A stretch of DNA of 55,066 nucleotides from JALYGJ01 sp036558545. GTDB taxonomy: Bacteria; Chloroflexota; Limnocylindria; Limnocylindrales; CSP1-4. The translations under genes and the position numbers were made by a program. The notes under the pieces are model-generated. The model did no database searches, was not told the origin of the DNA, and worked only from the letters and a program-made list of their open reading frames with translations. Position 1 is the first letter of the stretch. Each line of letters begins with the position of its first letter. The stretch spans positions 1 through 55,066 of the forward strand of contig DATBFJ010000008.1 in assembly GCA_036558545.1 (NCBI GenBank). Reading direction: 5' to 3'. Below, one piece after another: positions 25,724 to 33,013 of the stretch.

Positions 25724-26367
25724 ATCAGGCCTTGCTTGATCGCGTAGGCGACCGCGTGAGTCCGGTTGCGCAGCTCGAGCCGGCTGGTCATGTCGTGAAT
25801 GATGTTCTTGACCGTTCGCTCCGAGTAGTAGAGCTGGCTGCCGACCTCGTTGGTGTCGTAGCCCTCCGCTAAGAGTCGGAGCACGCTCAACTCGCGCTCA
25901 GTCAGACCGGAGAACGTCAGGCCACGCGGCGCCAGGACCTGCCGCTGCAGCGTTCCCACCTGGTTCATCAGCCGGGCCAGCATGTCGGGCGGGACCGTCC
26001 CCTCCCCGGCCGCGACAGAGCGAATTGTCGCAACGATGTTCGGCATGGTCGCCTGGTTGCGGCGCAGAATCCCGGCAACTCCGGCCTCGACGGCGGACAA
26101 CAGGCCGCGATCGTCCAATCGCGTCGCGAGCAGCGCGATGCCAATGGCGCCTCCGCGCTTCAGGCCACGAATGACGTGCAACGTTTCAGCGTCGATCTCG
26201 TCTGCCACAACCAGAGCAACGGCCCCCTCGGGCTCCTGGCCGTCCTGCAGCACCCGCAAGCCCGGCGCGTGTCGCAGCTGGGCGACCGTTCCCGCTCGCG
26301 AGAGCGGATCTGGCGCCCAGACTGAAACGTCGATACGTGAGAGTCCCTGGTCCGCCAGCGCGTACAT
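25720..26367 (-). CDS. LuxR/NarL-type transcriptional regulator with degenerate receiver-like domain
   Basis: A 215-residue protein. Residues 1-130 have the alternating beta/alpha pattern of a receiver (IDVSVWAPDPLSRAGTVAQL, VALVVADE, AIGIALLATRLDDRGLLSAVEAG). The acidic pocket is incomplete: the expected phosphoacceptor position lies in VVADEIDAE, without the usual DxxMP. Residues ~152-212 are a LuxR HTH (LTERELSVLRLLAEG, ERTVKNIIHDMTSRL). It probably works without phosphorylation. It converges on the eCIS cargo operon with a 4-nt overlap of stops and is a candidate regulator of it. Confidence 0.85.
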   Translation of the reverse strand: MYALADQGLSRIDVSVWAPDPLSRAGTVAQLRHAPGLRVLQDGQEPEGAVALVVADEIDAETLHVIRGLKRGGAIGIALLATRLDDRGLLSAVEAGVAGILRRNQATMPNIVATIRSVAAGEGTVPPDMLARLMNQVGTLQRQVLAPRGLTFSGLTERELSVLRLLAEGYDTNEVGSQLYYSERTVKNIIHDMTSRLELRNRTHAVAYAIKQGLI

Positions 26368-26428
26368 CAGACGGCAGGGTGACGGACGCGACTTAGCGCC
26401 GACTCAACACCGACTTAACGCGGGCGGC

Positions 26429-27436
26429 CTATTGCGTCCCGCAGTTGGCGAACTTGCACTGGTAAACGGTCAATTGGTAGAGGTTGTACGTCTGCGTCGA
26501 CGCTGGCGACGGGAACTTCACAGTGATCGGGAACGAGCCGGGATTGCCGCCGCTCGACTGATGGTCGAGTGACGCCATGCAGGCCAAGCTCTCGTCGTCC
26601 GTCGGCCCCCAGAGAGTGCCCGACGCGTTGGAGCATGCGGTCAGGACAACGTGATACCACGTGTCCGGAGCCTGGGTGAACTCGAGATCATCCGAGCTAT
26701 CGCCGTTGGGCGACGAGATCTGCTCCCAGAGGCACCCAGACGCAGTGATGGGGCCGCCGGTGTCCACGGCGGGGCACTCGTTGTTGTGCGCAACGAGCTC
26801 AATCTCGTAGGGCTCGTTGTCGCCGTCGTCCGGTGCGTAGCCGTTCGAGTCCGGGCTGGGCAGCACCGTCGGCACCGGCGTCGGCGTCGGCGGTGGCGTG
26901 GGTGTCGCGGGTGGTGGAGTCGGCTTGGGCTTCTTGGTCGGCTTTGGCGTTACGAGACCGGGCTGGCTCGCTGGCACGAACGAGAAAGGTGGCAGCGAGC
27001 CGCCGCTGACCAGTGGGAAGCTTGCGCTGCCTCCGACCACGACGTTGAGCACCGAGGGATCGCTCGGCGTGCCGTCGGCTCGGTAAGCGATGACCTGCAG
27101 GACATGAGGGCCGGCAGGTGTCGCCAACCATGTCAGCGAAAAGGGCACGAGTGGCGCCGGCGCACCGGATGGCGAGCTGGCGACGCTGACGCCGTCAGCG
27201 AAGAGCGAGACGTGATCGACGCCGACCGTGTCGCTGGCGGCGCCGGTGACAGCGACGTTGCCACCGACTGGCAAGACCGCGCCGTTGGCTGGCGACTGGA
27301 CGATGACCGTCGGCTTGTTGCCGACGCTTGCAGCCGGGGTTGGCGCGGCAGACGTGCAGGCAGCAACAAACGCAGACATGACGCCGAGAACGACAAGGAC
27401 GCCGCGACGGCCGGATCTGTGATTCGTCGTGATCAT
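26429..27436 (-). CDS. Lipoprotein with Ig-like (Big) domain, copy A of a tandem pair
   Basis: A 335-residue protein starting MITTNHRSGRRG at ATG 27436, inside the 11-bp gap after the upstream copy. The N-terminus is a lipoprotein signal with lipobox FVAAC. Residues ~45-135 form a bacterial Ig-like domain (VIVQSPANGAVLPVGGNVAV...DHVSLFADG...HVLQVIAYRADG). A Lys/Pro/Thr-rich linker then leads to a C-terminal domain ending CKFANCGTQ. It is surface-exposed, function unknown. The longer upstream reading to 27541 is rejected because it is antisense-like low-complexity sequence ahead of the signal peptide. Confidence 0.8.
   Translation of the reverse strand: MITTNHRSGRRGVLVVLGVMSAFVAACTSAAPTPAASVGNKPTVIVQSPANGAVLPVGGNVAVTGAASDTVGVDHVSLFADGVSVASSPSGAPAPLVPFSLTWLATPAGPHVLQVIAYRADGTPSDPSVLNVVVGGSASFPLVSGGSLPPFSFVPASQPGLVTPKPTKKPKPTPPPATPTPPPTPTPVPTVLPSPDSNGYAPDDGDNEPYEIELVAHNNECPAVDTGGPITASGCLWEQISSPNGDSSDDLEFTQAPDTWYHVVLTACSNASGTLWGPTDDESLACMASLDHQSSGGNPGSFPITVKFPSPASTQTYNLYQLTVYQCKFANCGTQ
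26919..27250. repeat. 332-bp near-identical direct repeat, copy A
   Basis: Matches 27985-28316 with an offset of 1066 bp. By eye I count three mismatches (in GGTGGCAGCG/GGTGACAGCG, CAGGTGTCG/CAGGGGTCG, ACCATGTC/ACCACGTC). It covers the Ig-like domain and linker of the two lipoprotein genes. Confidence 0.9.
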
Positions 27437-27446
27437 GGTGCGAACC

Positions 27447-28478
27447 CTACTGCGTCCCGCAATTGGCAAATTGGCACTGGTACACCGTGTACTGGTAGAG
27501 GTTGTAGAGCTGGGACGGCGCAGCGCTGTAGGTGATGACAATCATCTGTATCGCGTTCGGCGTGGCTCCAGTGTTCAAGCCGAGCCAGTCGGAGCATCCG
27601 GTGTGGAGTGACGGATCCTGCCCCGGCGTCTCCCAGATCGTCAGATCAGACACGTCGCTGCATGAGGTCATCTGGATCTTATAGCTCGTGCCAGGCAAGA
27701 GCGCGAAGTCGATCTCGTCAGTGCTGTCGCCGGCGGGCGCCGAAAGCTGTTCCCAGACGCAGCCGACAGCGGCCATTGGGATGCCCGTGCTATCAGCCGG
27801 GCATTGTGCCGCGTTCGTCGGATCGAGGACGACGATGTGAGGCTCGGCATCAAAGGGCGCCGTGCCGTCTGAGTTCGGCGTGGGCAGGGGCGTCGAGGTC
27901 GCGGTGGCCGAGGGCGCTGTGGTGCCAGTAGGCGACTGGGTTGGAGTGGTCGTTGGCGGTGACGTCGCGGTCGACGTCGTCTGCGTCGGCTTGGGCTTCT
28001 TGGTCGGCTTTGGCGTTACGAGACCGGGCTGGCTCGCTGGCACGAACGAGAAAGGTGACAGCGAGCCGCCGCTGACCAGTGGGAAGCTTGCGCTGCCTCC
28101 GACCACGACGTTGAGCACCGAGGGATCGCTCGGCGTGCCGTCGGCTCGGTAAGCGATGACCTGCAGGACATGAGGGCCGGCAGGGGTCGCCAACCACGTC
28201 AGCGAAAAGGGCACGAGTGGCGCCGGCGCACCGGATGGCGAGCTGGCGACGCTGACGCCGTCAGCGAAGAGCGAGACGTGATCGACGCCGACCGTGTCGC
28301 TGGCGGCGCCGGTGACGCTCACATCCGAGCCAAGTCCGACCACGGCACCGTTCGTCGGAGACTGCACAGTGATGGACGGCTTGTCCCCAGCACCAACGCT
28401 GGGCGATGGCGCCGCACCCCCGCACGCAGCTGCGAATGCGATGACGACCAGGCACGCGAACAGGCCCCGACCAACCAT
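27447..28478 (-). CDS. Lipoprotein with Ig-like (Big) domain, copy B of a tandem pair
   Basis: A 343-residue paralogue of the downstream gene. Start MVGRGLFACLVVIAF at ATG 28478, lipobox FAAAC. The same Ig-like domain and KPTKKPKPT linker are followed by a divergent C-terminal domain that ends CQFANCGTQ. The middle is almost identical to copy A at the DNA level, whereas signal peptide and C-terminal domains have diverged. A start further upstream (to 28541) would put ~21 residues before the signal and is less likely. Divergent from the TM beta-sandwich protein gene at 28622. Confidence 0.8.
   Translation of the reverse strand: MVGRGLFACLVVIAFAAACGGAAPSPSVGAGDKPSITVQSPTNGAVVGLGSDVSVTGAASDTVGVDHVSLFADGVSVASSPSGAPAPLVPFSLTWLATPAGPHVLQVIAYRADGTPSDPSVLNVVVGGSASFPLVSGGSLSPFSFVPASQPGLVTPKPTKKPKPTQTTSTATSPPTTTPTQSPTGTTAPSATATSTPLPTPNSDGTAPFDAEPHIVVLDPTNAAQCPADSTGIPMAAVGCVWEQLSAPAGDSTDEIDFALLPGTSYKIQMTSCSDVSDLTIWETPGQDPSLHTGCSDWLGLNTGATPNAIQMIVITYSAAPSQLYNLYQYTVYQCQFANCGTQ
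27985..28316. repeat. 332-bp near-identical direct repeat, copy B
   Basis: Partner of 26919-27250. Identity stops sharply at both ends: upstream the signal-peptide/N-terminal codons differ, and downstream the linker composition changes (TPPPATPTP in A versus TQTTSTATSP in B). Confidence 0.9.
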
Positions 28479-28621
28479 CCTTGGATGTTGGCTGGAGCTT
28501 CGACTTGTCGTCAAGCAGATACCCGACAGCAGGAAGGGCAACCAAACCTGCCCGAAAGTGCCTGCATTGCACTGATTTGACGCTGTTCTGACGACCTCTG
28601 CACCGCTATCCTGCGGCGCAC

Positions 28622-29839
28622 ATGGGCGCCGTCGCGCATCTGGAGTCCCGACTCGTCGCCGTCACGCCGGGCAGCCAGGCGTCGGTTCAATTGCGCGCGC
28701 GCAACACCGGATCGGTCGTCGACCAGCTGACCTTCCAGATTTTGGGCGACGCTGGAGCGTGGACAACCGTGACCCCGCCGTCTCTGTCGCTCTTCCCCGG
28801 CGCGGAAGAAGCCGTGACCATCACGTTCAGCCCGCCAAGGTCAGCGCAGGTCCCGGCCGGGCAGATGCCGTTCGGTGTCCACGTCATCTCCAAGGAGGAT
28901 CCGCAGGGCTCCGTCGTTGAGGAAGGCGCCGTCGACATCGCGCCATTCAGCGACGTCTTCGCCGAGCTCGCACCACGGACGTCGCGCGGCAGCCGCGGTG
29001 CGTCGCACGATCTGGCGATCGATAACCGTGGCAACGCGCCGATAAATGCGACGATCAATGCCGTCGACGCGGACCGGCTGCTGAACTTCGACGTTCGACC
29101 GCCAGGGGTTGTCGCCGACCCGGGCACCGCCACCTTTGCCAAGGTCGGTGTCAAGCCGCGTAAGAGCTTCTGGCGCGGGCCCGCCCAGACGCGTTCGTTC
29201 CAGGTGCTACTCGAGGGAGCCGGGCCGACGCCCGTCACGGTCGACGGCACCATGGTCCAGGAATCGATCCTGCCGCCGTGGACGATGCGCGCGATCCTGC
29301 TGCTTCTGGGCATCCTCGCCGCCCTCGTGCTGCTGTGGCTTTTCCTGCTCAAGCCCGCGATCGAGTCGACGGCCGAGCAACGGACCGACGACGTCCTTGC
29401 CGCGGCAGGCATCTCGCCGCCGCCAAAGGTCAATCCCCAACCGGCGCCGGGCGGCGGCGGTGGCGGCTCGTCGCCAGCGCCTGGATCGTCCACCGGTACG
29501 GTGACCAACGTCGGCTCGGCGCCCCCGCTGAGCGGCGGTGGACAACCTACGGACGGTCGAATCGTCTTCGGCGGAGCTTCGCTCCAGGTGCCGAACGGCA
29601 AGACCGTGTTCATCACCGACCTGGTTTTCTCGAATCCGTCCGACACGGCGACTGGAGATCTGCGACTCGAGCGATCCGGGCAGCCCTTGCTCGTACTACG
29701 GCTTGAGAACTTCCGCGACCTCGACTATCACTTCGTCACGCCGATAGTCGTTGCCGCCGGTCAGTCTCTGGGTATCGGCTGTGACGACGCCAACGCATGC
29801 GCCGGTACGTCGGTCTACTACTCCGGCTACACGCGCTGA
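28622..29839 (+). CDS. Single-TM protein with N-terminal Ig-like (COG1470/'hydrolytic protein'-like) and C-terminal beta domains
   Basis: A 405-residue protein. Residues ~1-210 form two beta-sandwich domains of the NEW3/COG1470 kind (SRLVAVTPGSQASVQLRARN, LSLFPGAEEAVTITFSPPR, LAIDNRGNAPINATI). A TM helix is at ~222-244, then a Gly/Pro-rich linker and a C-terminal beta domain. No signal peptide is present, so the N-terminal half is predicted to be cytoplasmic and the C-terminal half outside. Proteins like this, often misnamed hydrolases, occur next to CIS genes in Streptomyces (from memory). It may link intracellular particles to the membrane; that is inference. No catalytic residues seen. Confidence 0.72.
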   Translation: MGAVAHLESRLVAVTPGSQASVQLRARNTGSVVDQLTFQILGDAGAWTTVTPPSLSLFPGAEEAVTITFSPPRSAQVPAGQMPFGVHVISKEDPQGSVVEEGAVDIAPFSDVFAELAPRTSRGSRGASHDLAIDNRGNAPINATINAVDADRLLNFDVRPPGVVADPGTATFAKVGVKPRKSFWRGPAQTRSFQVLLEGAGPTPVTVDGTMVQESILPPWTMRAILLLLGILAALVLLWLFLLKPAIESTAEQRTDDVLAAAGISPPPKVNPQPAPGGGGGGSSPAPGSSTGTVTNVGSAPPLSGGGQPTDGRIVFGGASLQVPNGKTVFITDLVFSNPSDTATGDLRLERSGQPLLVLRLENFRDLDYHFVTPIVVAAGQSLGIGCDDANACAGTSVYYSGYTR

Positions 29840-31851
29840 GAGGCACCGCGCGGCCCTTCGCGATCGCGCTGGCTGGACTGCTTGCACTCGGCGTGTTCAC
29901 GGCGGGCACTCCCTCCCCGGCGCGTGCCGACCCTTTGCCCGAATTTCCCCAGATCACGATCGACCCGACCTGCGAGGCACAACCGTCGTCAGATGGCAGC
30001 GTCATCACCGTTACCGTGCGCGGCTACAGCTTCTCGTTCGGCCGCGTCGTTTCGCTGTACTGGGACGGCAACCTCGTCCAGTCGCCAGGCGACGCCATCC
30101 AGGTTCAGCCGACCGGGTACATCGAGGCAACATTCTCGGAGACGATCTTTGGCTCGAGCGATCCAACGAGCCACACCATCAATGCCTTCTACCAGGACCA
30201 GCCGCCCGATGATTCTGGTTCGGTGCCGCCCGTCGCCACCACATATATCAATGTCCCCTGCTCCACTGACACATCACACATCACGCTGACCCCCGACTGT
30301 GGCTCGGCCGGCGCACCGATCACGATCCATATCGATGGCGGCGGCTTCTTCCCGGGCGATCCGCTCGGCGTCACGGTCAAGGGGCTTTTCGACGACACCG
30401 TCTACGGCAGCATCGATCCGGCCGTGCCGGCCGACCCCAATGCCGTATCCCTGGAGGTGACGGCCACCCTTCCCGGGATTGGCGCTTATCGGGTAATCGC
30501 CGCGCAGCAGTACCCGCCCGGCGTCGAGGGATTCGATCCGTTGCCCATCGCCACGGCCTACTTTGTCGTTCCGTGCTCCCAGGCTTCGGTCAGCCCGACG
30601 TGCGGACCTCAAGGCAGCGGCCCGGACCGCTACTCCATCCAGGTAAGCGGCCAGGGCTTCCTGCCCGGCCTGCCCGTCACGATCGTCTTCGACGCCGCCG
30701 GGCAGGCCGAGTACTTCTACGGCCAGTTCCAGGTCAACCAGGACGGCACCTGGGGGCCGGCAGAGATACAGCCTTACGCGCGTGGGCCGGGCGTTTATTC
30801 GATCGTGATCGAGCAGTCGAACGACAGCCCGGTCCTGCACAGGACCGTCACCCAGTTCAGCGTGGAATGTCCTCCGCCGGGTGGCGTAACACTCAACCCA
30901 ACGTGCGCCTCGCCCCAATTCACTGGTGACCAGCCGCAGACGTTCCAGCTCAATGTATCCGGCGCTGGGTTCCAGGCCAACCTTCCGATCATCGTGACGT
31001 TCGATCCGGACCGCAAGAGTGGGCCGTCGTTCACGCCTGAGACCAGTCAGGTTGCCGCCGATGGAGGTGGCAACTTCTCCGCCACGCTCAATGTCGCGGC
31101 GCGGCCAGCCGGCCAATACCGCATTGCGGTCGAGCAGCAGGTGAATGGTTCGGTGATCGAGGGCAACGTGCCGCCATTCAACATGCCCTGCGCGCCGCCG
31201 TCGGCCAAGATCACGGCCGTCAAGCCCAACTGCGGTGACGACGTCAACGTGAATCCCGCGCCGTATTCAGTCGAGGTGGTCGGCCGCGGCTTCATCCCAG
31301 GCTTCGTCCAGCTCGTCTTCGACTTCGATGGGGCACAAGAGCTGTTTTCGACGACGGCAAACGGCAACGGTCGTTTCGATGCGACCATCACGCCAACGGC
31401 TCGACCAGCCGGTAGCTACCGAATTGCCGCCCAGCAGGCTGACGCCAACGCGATGCTCGACCAGGCATTCGCAAGCTTCGGAGTGCCATGCAGCGAGACC
31501 TTGCTGATCGTCACGCCAAACAGCACCTCGCCCGGATTCGTGGTCACTGTTCACGGCACGGGCTTTCCCGCCAACAAGCCTGTCGAGCTTCGCTGGAGCT
31601 ACGGCATTGGTGCCGCACAACCGATCGAGGTGACTGCTGACGCGACCGGATCGTTCGATAGGCAGGTCCTCATTTTTGCCCACGACTTCGTCGGCGAGCG
31701 CCAGGTCACGGCCGGAATGCCAGGCAGCCCGAATGCCTTCCCCGGAGCTGAGGCGACGCTCCTGGTGGAGGCCGGCCAGGGCTCACCGCCCTCATACCCG
31801 ATCTTCGGCGGAGATCCATCCGACCAACCGCCGATCATCCTGCGCCGCTAG
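29797..31851 (+). CDS. Secreted protein with six Ig/IPT-like repeats
   Basis: A 684-residue protein. A signal peptide (n-region MRRYVGLLLRLHALRG, hydrophobic core, cleavage near PARA-DPLPE) is followed by about six ~105-residue units. Each unit opens with a PTC-like pair (IDPTCEA, LTPDCGS, VSPTCGP, LNPTCAS, VKPNCGD, VTPNSTS) and continues with a GxGFxPGxPVxxxFD-like strand. Each of the first five units ends in a second Cys (VPCS, VECP, MPCA), consistent with one disulfide per repeat. It overlaps the previous gene by 43 bp in another frame. Probably a surface adhesive or structural protein; function unknown. Confidence 0.8.
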   Translation: MRRYVGLLLRLHALRGTARPFAIALAGLLALGVFTAGTPSPARADPLPEFPQITIDPTCEAQPSSDGSVITVTVRGYSFSFGRVVSLYWDGNLVQSPGDAIQVQPTGYIEATFSETIFGSSDPTSHTINAFYQDQPPDDSGSVPPVATTYINVPCSTDTSHITLTPDCGSAGAPITIHIDGGGFFPGDPLGVTVKGLFDDTVYGSIDPAVPADPNAVSLEVTATLPGIGAYRVIAAQQYPPGVEGFDPLPIATAYFVVPCSQASVSPTCGPQGSGPDRYSIQVSGQGFLPGLPVTIVFDAAGQAEYFYGQFQVNQDGTWGPAEIQPYARGPGVYSIVIEQSNDSPVLHRTVTQFSVECPPPGGVTLNPTCASPQFTGDQPQTFQLNVSGAGFQANLPIIVTFDPDRKSGPSFTPETSQVAADGGGNFSATLNVAARPAGQYRIAVEQQVNGSVIEGNVPPFNMPCAPPSAKITAVKPNCGDDVNVNPAPYSVEVVGRGFIPGFVQLVFDFDGAQELFSTTANGNGRFDATITPTARPAGSYRIAAQQADANAMLDQAFASFGVPCSETLLIVTPNSTSPGFVVTVHGTGFPANKPVELRWSYGIGAAQPIEVTADATGSFDRQVLIFAHDFVGERQVTAGMPGSPNAFPGAEATLLVEAGQGSPPSYPIFGGDPSDQPPIILRR

Positions 31852-31867
31852 GCGGCAGCCCGAGCGT

Positions 31868-33013
31868 TCAGCGCTGGAGCGAAACCACCAACTCCGGCGC
31901 GCTGGTTAGGCCGGAACTCCACGCGTCGGACGTGAGGCCATAGCAGCCCGACCCGTTGACACCGATGACGGCGTAGACCAGACCCGACTTGCGAGTGATC
32001 TGGAACTCCTGCAGCGCCTTGTAGCCGATGTGGGCGCCGAATGATCCCGTCAAGCTCACGGCATTGTTGAAGCTGAGCACGACGGCCACGTTGCCACTCG
32101 CCGGACCGGCAATGCCATAAGTCGTCTCGACCTGATCTGGGGGCAGGATGTTCGCGCCGACGCTCGCGGTCGATCCGGATGGAGCCGGGTGCATCTCGAG
32201 GGTCAACGAGTCGAAGTCGCCCTTGCGGCTCCAGTGCGCCTGAAAGATCTGCCAGCCGGCAGGGACACTCGCGTTGAAAGTCGACGGAGCACAAACGAAA
32301 CCGCCGGCCGGTGGCAATGTTGCCGGAGGCACGCTGGCCGGCGGCACCGTAGGCGGAGTGGTCACCTCCGGCAGCGACTCAGCGGGTGTCGGAAGCGGCT
32401 CGACCGATGCCACGGGTGTGCCCGGCACTGGCGTTCCTGCCGGGGAGCCTCCTGGCGCGGACGAGGGCGACAAACCGGGGCTGCCCGCGATGAACGTCGA
32501 CGAAGGTGGCGTGGGCACGATTGGCCGCCCAGGGCTGAGTCCGCCGAGCACGATGAATGCGCCCGCCGCGAAGACGACGAACAGAAGTGCTCCGCCAAGC
32601 GCGTAACCGATCATCCGGTACTCGCGGCGGCGCTGGTCCTGGGCCGCCGCCACGGCCAGCGCGGTACCGGTCGTTGTGCCCGCCCTCTTGAGCCTGGCGC
32701 CGCAATTCAGACAGAACGTTCGTGACAGCTCATTGGCGGTGCCACAAACGTCGCAGCGCTGTAAACCTGCTGGCCAGTTGATGCCCGGGTTGTACGTTCC
32801 GGACGGCGGCGGCACGGGCGTCAAACCGGTCAACTCGGGCGGAGCAGCCGCGGCGGCCGGCGTCGGTGTTGGCGTTGGTGTCGGTGTTGATGGCGGCGGA
32901 AGTGCGCTCGTATCGGCTGGTGACTCAGACCCCTTCCAGGCGAGGAAGTGGCCGCACGAGCCGCAGAACTCGTCGCCCGCGGCGTTCTGAAAGCCGCAGT
33001 TCGGGCAGATCAC
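31868..33013 (-). CDS. Second double zinc-ribbon, single-TM protein with beta-rich C-terminal domain
   Basis: A 381-residue protein from GTG 33013, which overlaps the stop of the primase gene as GTGA. Zinc ribbon 1 has Cys at 3, 6, 17 and 20 (CPNCG...CGSCG). A Pro/Thr linker follows, then ribbon 2 (CDVCG...CLNCG, ~85-105). A TM segment lies near 130-155, then a Pro/Gly/Ser stalk and a ~130-residue C-terminal beta domain. The layout equals that of 6756-8069 although the outer domain differs. A longer reading to 33088 would overlap the primase gene. It may be transcribed with that gene. Confidence 0.77.
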   Translation of the reverse strand: MICPNCGFQNAAGDEFCGSCGHFLAWKGSESPADTSALPPPSTPTPTPTPTPAAAAAPPELTGLTPVPPPSGTYNPGINWPAGLQRCDVCGTANELSRTFCLNCGARLKRAGTTTGTALAVAAAQDQRRREYRMIGYALGGALLFVVFAAGAFIVLGGLSPGRPIVPTPPSSTFIAGSPGLSPSSAPGGSPAGTPVPGTPVASVEPLPTPAESLPEVTTPPTVPPASVPPATLPPAGGFVCAPSTFNASVPAGWQIFQAHWSRKGDFDSLTLEMHPAPSGSTASVGANILPPDQVETTYGIAGPASGNVAVVLSFNNAVSLTGSFGAHIGYKALQEFQITRKSGLVYAVIGVNGSGCYGLTSDAWSSGLTSAPELVVSLQR

